A stretch of 64,000 nucleotides of DNA from Neoarius graeffei (taxonomy: Eukaryota > Chordata > Actinopteri > Siluriformes > Ariidae): contig NC_083592.1 in NCBI RefSeq assembly GCF_027579695.1, positions 30,523,961-30,587,960 on the forward strand, in the 5' to 3' direction. A model generated the notes under the pieces. That model saw nothing but the letters and a program-made list of their open reading frames with translations. It was not told the DNA's origin and made no database searches. Below, in pieces: positions 44,801 to 56,800 of the stretch. Positions within the stretch are counted from its first letter, which is position 1. Every line of letters begins with the position of its first letter. The translations under genes were made by a program, and so were the position numbers.

Positions 44801-47800
44801 GCTGGGCAACACGGACTTTCAACTCCCTCCAAAGATTTTCTATGGGGTTGAGATCTGGAGACTGGCTAGGCCACTCCAGGACCTTGAAATGCTTCTTACG
44901 AAGCCACTCCTTCGTTGCCCGGGCAGTGTGTTTGGGATCATTGTCATGCTGAAAGACCCAGCCACGTTTCATCTTCAATGCCCTTGCTGATGGAAGGAGG
45001 TTTTCACTCAAAATCTCACGATACATGGCCCCATTCATTCTTTCCTTTACACGGATCAGTCGTCCTGGTTCCTTTGCAGAAAAACAGCCCCAAAGCATGA
45101 TGTTTCCACCCCCATGCTTCACAGTAGGTATGGTGTTCTTTGGATGCAACTCAGCATTCTTTCTCCTCCAAACACGACAAGTTGAGTTTTTACCAAAAAG
45201 TTCTATTTTCGTTTCATCTGACCATATGACATTCTCCCAATTCTCTTCTGGATCATCCAAATGCTCTCTAGCAAACTTCAGACGGGCCTGGACATGTACT
45301 GGCTTAAGCAGGGGGACACGCCTGGCACTGCAGGATTTGAATCCCTGGCGGTGTAGTGTGTTACTGATGGTAGCCTTTATTACTTTGGTCCCAGCTCTCT
45401 GCAGGTCATTCACTAGGTCCCCCGTGTGGTTCTGGGATTTTTGCTCACCGTTCTTGTGATCATTTTGACCCCACGGGGTGAGATCTTGCGTGGAGCCCCA
45501 GATCAAGGGAGATTATCAGTGGTCTTGTATGTCTTCCATTTTCTAATAATTGCTCCCACAGTTGATTTCTTCACACCAAGCTGCTTACCTATTGCAGATT
45601 CAGTCTTCCCAGCCTGGTGCAGGTCTACAATTTTGTTTCTGGTGTCCTTTGACAGCTCTTTGGTCTTGGCCATAGTGGAGTTTGGAGTGTGACTGTTTGA
45701 GGTTGTGGACAGGTGTCTTTTATACTGATAACAAGTTCAAACAGGTGCCATTAATACAGGTAACGAGTGGAGGACAGAGGAGCCTCTTAAAGAAGAAGTT
45801 ACAGGTCTGTGAGAGCCAGAAATCTTGCTTGTTTGTAGGTGACCAAATACTTATTTTACCGAGGAATTTACCAATTAATTCATTAAAAATCCTACAATGT
45901 GATTTCCTGGATTCTTTCCCCCCATTCTGTCTCTCATAGTTGAGGTGTACCTATGATGAAAATTACAGGCCTCTCTCATCTTTTTAAGTAGGAGAACTTG
46001 CACAGTTGGTGGCTGACTAAATACTTTTTTGCCCCACTGTATAAACAGAAATACTAAAATATAATGTGCTTTAAAGTTGGCCGTCTTGTAAATGAGCTTA
46101 TAAATTAAAGCAGGTCAGAGTAAGAAGGCGACTGCACCGTACCGCGAAAGGTAAATCCAGGACTAGAACTGACATTTTCTGCGTTATCACATCTTTATAC
46201 TAAGCACTGTTTTACCTCGCAGTTCGGTTCCTTTATAGAGAGGTTATGGAACCAGTTGTGGTAATCCAGCATGTCGTTGGTAGCGTTGGTGAGGAGCTGA
46301 GAGCGCAGCATTCTTGAGGGCAATCTCAGGTGCAGCACCTGTTCTACAGCACTGCTCCAGGCATTCAGAGAGATTAGACCTGCGAATGGACCAAGAGGAA
46401 AAGCTTTTGCTAGTCTTCTTGTATTTATAATCAGGAGTTTACAATATATAAGTATAATAGGGGAAGCCATGGCCTAATGGTTAGAGAAGCAGCTTTGGGA
46501 CCAGAAGGTCACCAGTTTGATTCCATGGACTAGCAGGAATGGCTGAAGTGCCCTTGAGCAAGGCACCTAACCCCTAACTGCTACCCAGGCTGCTCTAGGT
46601 ATGTTGTACGTCGCTCTGGATAAGATAGTCTGCTAAATGCCATCTAATAAATATCATGGATTTGCTAATATAGGCAAAAATAGTATTTCCAGATGAGGAC
46701 CTGTTTGTAGCAGGTATATTTTATTCAACAAGGGCAGGAGAGTTAAAAAAAAAACCACCCTGGACAGAGAGTACAAAGGTTGTTCCTTATATAAACATCA
46801 GAGGACCACAAATCTAACTATTTTACTATTTAATCTTAGGAGCATGTAAATATACAAGAAACCAATTCAGGATAACCTGCTTTGGTCCTCAATGACAGAC
46901 TGTAGATGCAAATACCACATTTAGAATAAATTCCAGATCTTTAATAAACTCTTTTATGCATGAACTAAATATTCCATGACATACAGCTGACATATATATA
47001 AGTCACAAAGGAACCCATTATTTTACTCAACATGGGAGATGCTGTGTCCATCACTACAGAGCACAAATCAGTGAACAATTTTTTTTTTTCAGTCAAATAG
47101 CTGTGAAGAATTATTCATCAGAGTTTTAAAGGAAAAGTCCACCCGAAACAACCTGCCTATTAATCTTTACAATTAACATGTGATCTCCAGAGCGGCATCG
47201 TAAAATTTATTACGTAATGAAACTCGAAGTTGACTTTTCTAGTTTAGACATGTTGGTCAATTTTCACTTTGGCTATCAGTTTCCTAGATTACCCACAATG
47301 CCCTTTGACTGCCTGCTGATCATGATGCCAGTCACATTTAGCCCTCACTTCATCTCCAAGATGAAAAGAGACGAACGCAGCAGATCTTTAGTCTACTATT
47401 CTGTCCAGCTGTCTCACCTGCTCATGTGTACACTCTGCACAAACAGACCAGGTTCCAAAGCCTCAACTTTCATGCTAATACTGACATCATTGTGCTTGTT
47501 ATCTTGCATATTTTGCTAACTAGCTGAGCCAAGTCTCTGGCGTAACTCAGTGCAACTATGTTGTATACAGTGGTGCTTGAAAGTTTGTGAACCCTTTAGA
47601 ATTTTCTATATTTCTGCATAAATATGACCTCAAACATCATCAGATTTTCACACAAGTCCTAAAAGTAGATAAAGAGAACCCAGTTAAAGAAATGAGACAA
47701 AAATATTATACTTGGTCATTTATTTATTCAGGAAAATGATCCAATATTACATACTGTAATACCATTCAAAATTGAAACATGGCTGGATCAAGCAAAGAGT

Positions 47801-50800
47801 GCTACCACCCTTATTGAAGCAGCTCCCCCAAATTTTAATTTCATGAGTGCTACCCGACATGGGAAAGGTGGAGGGATCGCAAATATATTCAAAGCCTCTT
47901 TTCAATGTAAATGGTCCTCACTTGGTGATTTTACATCCTTTGAACACTTATGTGCACTTGTTACATGCTCTCCTAAAATATTGTTATTAACTATTTACAG
48001 GCCTCCGAGACATTCAGCCAAAGTTTTTCTGGAAGAGTTTGGTGAACTGTTGTCAGTCATTTGCTTAGAGTTTGGCTGTCTTATTATATCTGGGGATTTT
48101 TAACTTGCATGTAGATAATTCTGAAAACACTTATGCCAGAGAACTACTTGCACTTATTGACAACTTCAACCTAGTACAACATGTACAGGGGCCGACCCAC
48201 TCTTGTGGTCATACCCTTGGCCTCGTTATCGCAAAGGGCCTTACTGTTTCTACTACTGTTGTTGACCTGGCCTTATCTGATCATTTCTGTGTTTTCTCTG
48301 ATGTTTCTATGTCCCCTCACATTCAGAACAGCTCAACGACTATGGGTAGGAAAGTCATAAACGACAACACGTGTTCTCTTTGAGCAAGCTCTCTCACGGA
48401 TCTCAACTAAAATGTCAGACTCTGTAGACGACTTACTGGAAATTTTTAATTTAAATATGACCCAAATTATGGATGATATTGCTCCATTCAAAATCAAAAG
48501 AGTCAATGACAAGCAGAAAGCACCATGGAAGCAATACCCAGCTGTTAAATTGCTAAAGAGAGAATGTAGGAAGACTGAAAGAAAATGGCGCAAATCTAAA
48601 CTTCACATCCATTATCAAATCCATAAAGAGATGCTTTGTAAATATAATTATGAAATTGGTAAAGCAAGACAGTCTTTCTTCTCCAACATCATCAACAGGA
48701 ATATGAACAATGCCCGTGTGCTATTTTCAACAGTAGAGAAGCTAACTAATCCCCCACCACAATTAGCACCTGAACTTCTCTCAGTTAATAAATGCAATGA
48801 GTTTGCATCCTACTTCAAAGGTAAAATTGATAAAATAGGGCAGAATATTGCTCATAATATATCTCAGTTGCAAATAACTGAAAGGCTGCAAATCACCAGT
48901 GACACAGACAGACAATTTCAACACAATGTCAGAATTTTGTTTGATTGATTACGAAAAAACTGTACAAAATCTCAGTTCCTCAACATCTGAATTGGATGTT
49001 CTGCCCACCAACTTTAATTCTGTTCTTCACCTCATAATTACAGATGTGCTTCAGATCATAAATACATCCCTAGAGACTGGCATTTTTCCTGTGTCCCTGA
49101 AAAAAGCTGTTGTAAAGCCCCTACTTAAAAAGAATAATCTGGATGCTTCAGTATTGAACAACTACAGGCCAATATCAAATCTAACATTCATCGGGAAAAT
49201 CCTTGAAAAAATTGTCTTCAATCAATTAACTGCCTTCTTGATATCAAAGAGCTGTTTTGATAACTTTCAGTCAGGATTTCGTGCCAATCACAGCACTGAA
49301 ACAGCGCTGATTAAAGTTATAAATGACATACGTCTTAATACTGATGCAGGCAAAACATCGGTCCTGGTGTTACTGGACCTCAGTGCAGCTTTTGATACTG
49401 TTGATCACAACATACTGCTATATTGACTTGAACACTGGGTTGGGTTGACTGGTAAAGTTATCAATTGGTTAAAATCATACTTAGAAGCTTCTTTGTTACC
49501 ATGGGAAATTGTACCTCAACATCAATGTCCTTGACCTGTGGTGTCCCCCAGGGGTCGATCCTTGGACCATTACTATTCAACCTTTATATGCTCCCACTTG
49601 GACAAATTATCAAGAACAACTCAATTTTGTATCACTGCTATGCAGATGACACCCAAATTTATTTTGCTCTATCACCTAATGATTATGCCCCCCTTGAATG
49701 TCTCTACCAGTGTATCGACCAATCAACAACTGGATGTCACAAAATTTTCTTCAGCTGAACACAGATAAAACAGAAGTAATTCTATTTGGGAAAAAAGACG
49801 AAAGACTCAGGATTACCACTATTCTTGACACAAAGGGGATTAAAACAAAAGATATGGTTAAAAATCTTGGTGTTTTCACTGACAGCGAGCTAAACTTTTT
49901 GACAGTCACATGAAAGCAATCACTAAATCGGCATTTTATCACCTAAAAAACATTTCCAAACTAAGAGGACTTATGTCAAAAAATGATCTGGAAAAACTTA
50001 TACATGCCTTCATCTCTAGTAGGGTTGACTACTGCAATGGCCTTTTCACAGGCCTGCCAAAAAAGACCATCAAACGACTTCAGGTGATTCAAAATGCAGC
50101 AGCGAGGGTTCTCACACGAACAAAAAGAACAGAGCACATTACTCCAATTCTAAGGTCCCTTCACTGGCTTCCAGTAAGCTACAGAATTGACTTTAAAGCA
50201 TTGTTGCCGGTGTACAAATCTCTAAATGGTACAGGGCCCAATTACCTCTCTGATATGTTGCAGCGGCCTAACCCAATCAGATCTACCAGATCGCAGCAGC
50301 AAAATTTACTGGTAAAACCAGTTGTTAAAACAAAGTGTGGTGAAGCAGCTTTTAGCTACTATGCAGTACAGTGATGGAACCAACTCCCAGAGGACATTAA
50401 AAATGTTCCTGCTGTTGGCAGCTTCAAATCTAGATTAAAGACCAAGCTGTTCTCAGATGCTTTCTGCTAACTGATAAATATCATCTTTACATGTTTTAAA
50501 CTTTACTTAACTTTTATTCTATTTTATTCTGCTGTTTTTTACTGAACTTTTACTTCATTTTATTATTTTATTTCTACTATTGTTTAATTCTTATATTATT
50601 TTTATTTTTCTCTCTTCTTCCCCCTTTATTTTATGTAATTTTATTTTCTATTGTTTACTGTTTTGCCTTTACCTCTGTAAAGCACAAATCTGCCACTGTG
50701 TATGAAATGCGCTATATAAATAAACTTGCCTTGCCTTACTGTATCTGTGAGTGGCAAAAGTATGTGAATCTCTAGGATTAACAGTTAATTTGAAGGTGAA

Positions 50801-53800
50801 ATTAAAGTCAGATGTTTTCAATCAATGGGATGACAATCAGGTGTGAGTGGGTACCCTGTTTTATTTAAAGAACAGGGATCTATCAAAGTCTGATCTTCAC
50901 AACACATGTTTGTGGAAGTGTATCATGGCACGAACAAAGGAGATTTCTGAGGAGCTCAGAAAAAGCGTTGCTGATGCTCATCAGGCTGGAAAAGGTTACA
51001 AAACCATCTCTAAAGAGTTTGGACTCCACCAATCCACAGTCAGACAGATTGTGTACAAATGGAAGAAATTCAAGATCATTGTTACCCTCCTCAGGAGTGG
51101 TCGACCAACAAAGATAACTCCAAGAGCAAGGCGTGCAATAGTCAGCAAGGTCACAAAGGACCCCAGGGTAACTTCTAAGCAACTGAAGGCCTCTCTCAGA
51201 TTGGCTAATGTTAATGTTCATGAGTCCACCATCAGGAGAACACTGAACAACAATGGTGTACATGGCAGGGTTGCAAGGAGAAAGCCACTGCTCTCCAAAA
51301 AGAACATTGTTGCTCGTCTGCAGTTTGTTAAAGATCACGTGGACAAGCCAGAAGGCTATTGGAAAAATGTTTTGTGGACAGATGAGACCAAAATAGAGCT
51401 TTTTGGTTTAAATGAGAAGCGTTATGTTTGGAGAGAGGAAAAAACACTGCATTCCAGCATAAGAACCTTATCCCATCTGTGAAACATGGTTTAGTCCTGA
51501 ACCATCATGTATATCATGATGGTTAGTATCATGGTTTGGGCCTGTTTTGCTGCATCTGGGCCAGGACAGCTTACCATCATTGATGGAACAATGAATTCTG
51601 AATTATACCAGCAAATTCTAAAGGAAAATGTCAGGACATCTGTCCATGAACTGAATCTCAAGAGAAGGTGGGTCATGCAGCAAGACAACGACCCTAAGCA
51701 CACAAGTCGTTCTACCAAAGAATGGTTAAAGAAGAATAAAGTTAATGTTTTGGAATGGCCAAGTCAAAGTCCTGACCTTAATCCAGTCGAAATGTTGTGG
51801 AAGGACCTGAAGCGAGCAGTTCATGCGAGGAAACCCACCATCATCCCAGAGTTGAAGCTGTTCTGTACGGAGGAATGGGCTAAAATTCCTCCAAGCCGGT
51901 GTGCAGGACTGATCAACAGTTACCGGAAACATTTAGTTGCAGTTACTGCTGCACAAGGGGGTCACACCAGATACTGAAAGCAAAGGTTCACATACTTTTG
52001 CCACTCACAGATATGTAATATTGGATCATTTTCCTCAATAAATAAATGACCAAGTACAATATTTTTGTCTCATTTCTTTAACTGGGTTCTCTTTATCTAC
52101 TTTTTGGACTTGTGTGAAAATCTGATGATGTTTTAGGTCATATTTATGCAGAAATATAGAAAATTCTAAAGGGTTCACAAAATTTCAAGCACCACTGTAC
52201 ATAAAGTTAAAAGATAGAGAGGGTGCACTTGTGCATTTGTCCATTATACACTTTATAATGTATTTCAATGTAATGTATTTCAGGGTGGACTTTTCCTGCT
52301 CACCATACTTAAGCGACTGCACAAGACCTAAATCCAATCTTGTACAAAACTACGGATAAAATGCATCATGCACTTTGATTCTGTGGTTTGTAAGAAGTAC
52401 TGCACCTGTGTTCTCCTTATCATATTCCTGAAAGGTACTGATGAGCTCTGACTTGTGTGCAAACAGTTGCTCTCTCAGAACTTTAAGAGCAGAGTGCTCT
52501 GTTCCTCTGATACTGAACAGAAAAGAAATAGGACAGAATACTGACATGGTGCCAAAGAAGCAAGATGGCCTTCCCTCCAAAACTCATTCCCCACTGCAAT
52601 GAGTAAAGTATCCACTAATGAGCACTTTAAAAGACGCAACCCATTTTACATCTCTACATGTAAACCTTTTGCATTTTTACAGAACATTGCACAACTTTAA
52701 GGGAAAATCCACCGAGAGAGCAGACATGGTGAAGTGCAACGATATTTGAGTTATTTCTGTAAAATGCAATTTCAGTTACATTTATTCCATGCTTATGAGA
52801 ATTTAATTTTGTATGAGTTTAACTTTTTTGGTCACTTACTTTTCTCCTCTCTACATATATGCAGTAAATTAGAGAGAATTCTTAAATACAAACTCTGAAA
52901 ACAGTGATTTAACAAATCCGACTAAAATAAAAATGCATAAATCTGTGTTGTACTGATGTGTTATATTGGTGTAAACGAACATGAAAAATCAGTTATTTAC
53001 CTTTGTCCAAAGCTCATTTCCCGAGTCTTACTGTTGGTCTGGTACTGGATAAAGTAAGGTACTAGATCTGGACCTAACCTGACCAGAGCTCCCCTGTTAC
53101 TGCCCACTTCATAGTAGTTAGATGCTGAAAAAATTGTGAGGACCTGCAGAGACAAATATGACAACTATCATCCTTTACAATAGCAAAATGTAACCTATAT
53201 GTCAAATCAACCAGCTGATATTAAGAATATTCAATTAAATTCAACTGTATCTGTATCACACTTTAACAATATACGTTGTCATAAAGCTGCTTTACAGAAA
53301 CCTGGATGTAGATTTAGATCCCTAATCAGCAAGCCAATGGTGACAGGGGCAAGGAAAAACTCCCTGAAACAGCATGAGGATGAAACCTTGAGAGGAACTA
53401 GATTTTAAATGGAACCTATCCTCATCCAGGTAACACCAGTGTGATGATAGATCATTCTTTCACAACTGTACGCTATAAAATCAAACAGTAGGCTACTACA
53501 TGTGTTCTGAATTTGCGGATTTCATCTCAAACCTGGTTGTTTCCTTCGACAAAGCCTGAGTTGTTGGAAGCTTTAATATTCACTTTGATAATTCAGAAGA
53601 CCATCTGAAAACAGCATTCGTGTCCATTCTAGATTCAATAGGGGTTAATTCGTATCTCATAGGACCTACTCATAATGGTGGTCACACTCTTGATCTAATT
53701 CGTATTAAATATAGAAAATATAGTCACACTTCTACAGTCTGAAGCTACCTCAGATCATTATCTCACCTCATTCAAAATATGTTTGAGCAATAATGTATGC

Positions 53801-56800
53801 ACCTTGCCATGCTACTGTATCAAACGTACATTCTCGTCAACTACTGCTCAAAGTTTTATCAATAATCTCCCAGAGTTATCAAGTTTGACCAGGCAACTGA
53901 ATGCTTACAGTCAAATGTTCTGCTGTACTTTAGATAATGTCGCTCCACTTAAAAGAAAAATAATTAGAGAGAAAAAACTAGCACCCTGGTAAAACGATGA
54001 CACATGCACCTTAAAACAGACCACTCAAAAATCAGAACCTAAATGGCATCAAACAAAATTGGCAGTATTCCAAATTAGCTTGGAAGGAGAGCCTCCTGAA
54101 GTACAGAAAAGCTCTTAGTGCTGCTAGATCAGTGCATCTCTCCACCCTAATAGAGGATAACAAAAATAATCCTAGATTCTTATTTAATACTATAGCAAAA
54201 TTAACTGGGAATAAGACCACCACAGAAATACATACACCTGCAATATGCAGTAGCGACGACTTCATGAACTTTTTCAGTGGCAACATTGAAAATATCAGAC
54301 AAAAAATTCAAACTACTCATTTAAGGCCAGACAATTTAAATAACCTTTAAGATAACAACATAACTGTCAGATCAGCAATGAGAATTTTTTACTCCCCTTA
54401 GAGAAACTGAACAAACTTCACTAATTTCCATATCAGAATATTCAACTTGTGTACTAGATCCCTTACCTACATGACTCTTCAAACAGATAATACCAGAAGC
54501 AATCGAACCTCTTCTAAAAATAATCAATTCTTCTCCTAGCACTGGCTATGTACCTAAATCCTTTAAACTAAAAGTTATCATACCCCTGATTAAAAAACCT
54601 GACCATGACTCCTGGCAGCTGTCCAGTTATAGGCCAATATCAAACCTCCCCTTTATCTCCAAGATCCTAGAAAAAGCTGTAGCACAGCAGTTATGCTCAT
54701 ATCTGCATAAGAATAACATCCATGAAATGCATCAATCAGGATTTACACCTCATCCTAGCACAGGACAGCACTGGATAAAGTAGTAAATGACTTACTACTG
54801 GCCTCTGATCAGGGCTGCATCTCCTTGCTTGTATCGCTAGACCTTAGTCTTTGATACCATTGATTATTCCATTCTTCTTGATTGACTAGAAAATATTGTA
54901 GGAGTTAAGGGAAAGGCCCTCTCCTGGCTCAGGTCTTATTTAACTGATTGCTATCAGTTTACTGATGTAAATGGTGACTTTTCTATGCATACTACAGTAA
55001 AGTTTAGTATTCCACAAGGTTCTGGCTCTCCCTTTTAGTTATGTTGTCATAGTTAGCCTTGCTGGAGTCCCTGCTTACACTCAGCACACAATATATACTA
55101 CTCAGTGATAGTCAATATGGATTTAGAGCAAACAGATCAACAGAGATGGCACTAATGGAATCAATTGAAGAAATCAGTAACTCCATAGATGATAAAAAAT
55201 ATGTTGCTGGGATATTTATTGATCTTCAAAAAGCTTTTGATACTATTAATCATGATAATTAATAAGATGGAACAAAATGGGATAAGGGGAGTTGTATTAA
55301 ATTGGATAAGAAGTTATTTGAGCAACAGGACACAATTTGTGAAGTTGGGTGACACTCAACTCGTTTGAATATTGATTGTGGTGTCCCCCAGGGGTCAGTA
55401 TTGGGTCCTAAACTGTTCATTTTTTATATAAATGATACGTGCAATGTATCAAAGATATTTAAGATGGTATTATTTGCAGATGACACATATATGTTTTGTT
55501 CTGGAACAAATTTACATGAGTTAGAAAACATAATCTCTTCAGAATTGTGCAGGTTAAAAAGTTGGTTTGATCGAAATAAACTATCATTAAATCTGTCTAA
55601 AACAAAAATCATGTTATTTAATAATTATAAAATAAATAAGGCAATAAATGTACAGGGAGATTGTGTTGATATTGAAAGAGTTTCTAATAATAAATTTCTT
55701 GGGGTAATAATAGATGATAGAATTACTTGGAAATCACAAATAAAATACATATTAATTAAACTATCAAGAAGCATATCTGTGTTGAGTATAGCTAAGCACG
55801 TCCTGTACTATAATTTACTCCACATTCTTTACTGTTCCCTGCTTTTACTGTACTTAAATTACTGCTTAGTGGTGTGGGGGAATACGTAGAAATGTTCACT
55901 TCATGCAATAACTATACTTCAAAAAAGAGCTATAAGAATAATTCATAGTGCTGGTTACCGAGATCATACTAATTCACTATTCTTAAATTCAAAATGTTTA
56001 AAATTCAGGGATATTATAGAATATAAAACTGCCTTAATAATGTACAAAGTAAGGAATTATAAAGTACCAAGGAATATTCAAACAATGTTCTCAAATAGAG
56101 AGGGGGGCTATAATTTTAGGGGGAAATTGAAATTTAAAATTCGCAGTGCTGGGACAATGTTAAAAATGTTCAGTATTTCTATTTGTGGAGTAAAGCTATG
56201 GAACAGTTTGAATGTGGAGCTCATGAAATGTACAACTATAAACCAGTTCAAAAAAAAGGAACAGATCTTTATGAGGTATAGGGAGGAGGAATTACAATAA
56301 TATTCTATTGATAATACAAGTGTATATATGTGGGTATGGGTACGTACGGATATATATATTATAGAAAATGCATGTATGTGTATATATTAGTGTTGTGACG
56401 TTCGCGAACGACCCGATTCTTTTGAACGGCTCCTCGGCATGAACGATGAGAACCGAGTCTTGAGCTGGGGGAGCCATTCTTTCTGTCGTTCTTTTTCTGT
56501 ACTGTGTTTCAGATGAAAAAGCTCCTCCTTTACTCCTCCTCCCTTCACTGAGTTAGGGAAAGGTTACGGTGAGGGCACAGTGGTGCCTATTTGTCTGATA
56601 TGCAAATGTAGCTATCAGACAAATAGGCACCAATGTGACATCGGGGAGCGGGAGGGAGGTGACCGTCAGAGCGCAGCCCGTTGTGGTCATGCTGCTTGCA
56701 CGTGCGCTCTCCAGAAAGAAAAAAAACCCTGCGTGGCTGTTTCAGAGGAGTTAATTGGAGAATTGGAGGGTTGGGGAGTTGGGGGAGGGATGGCACCAGT

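Larger units (their letters stand above)
43357..45673 (-). pseudogene. Tc1-like transposase, interrupted
   Basis: The ATG at 45673-45671 gives [20 protein letters not shown], a helix-turn-helix start. A TGA follows after TTDNLP, and a frameshift near 45420. The long open part (45506 to 44780) carries [13 protein letters not shown] (first Asp), [10 protein letters not shown] (second Asp) and [11 protein letters not shown] (Glu), the DD34E triad. The frame then runs into the hAT, and the last codons ([14 protein letters not shown] to NKGYITKY, stop at 43357) lie on its other side. The older stop and frameshift need not be later than the insertion. Confidence 0.9.
43137..46039 (-). mobile_element. 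Tc1-like transposon split by a hAT element
   Basis: The ends CAGTGGGGCAAAAAAGTATT (43137-43156) and the mirrored right end (through 46039) are bordered by TA on both sides. The transposase is on the minus strand. The hAT (43485-44771) inserted into its coding region. It lies in the ppef2 intron between the 46216 and 42350 exon boundaries. Confidence 0.93.
47568..52197 (+). mobile_element. Tc1-like transposon interrupted by a LINE
   Basis: Inverted ends of about 190 bases starting CAGTGGTGCTTGAAAGTTTG. TA borders both sides (47566-47567 and 52198-52199). The transposase is on the plus strand. The LINE (47759-50736) inserted just inside the left terminal repeat. Confidence 0.93.
47131..52296. 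mobile_element. Outer terminal-repeat element holding Tc1 and LINE
   Basis: GGAAAAGTCCACCC near 47131-47144 is mirrored at 52283-52296, whose reverse complement reads ggaaaagtccaccc. TTAA stands just left of it. A similar left end (gggaaaatccacc) recurs near 52702, so this is a repeated family. Excluding the Tc1 it would be only about 0.5 kb, a miniature element. Confidence 0.6.
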
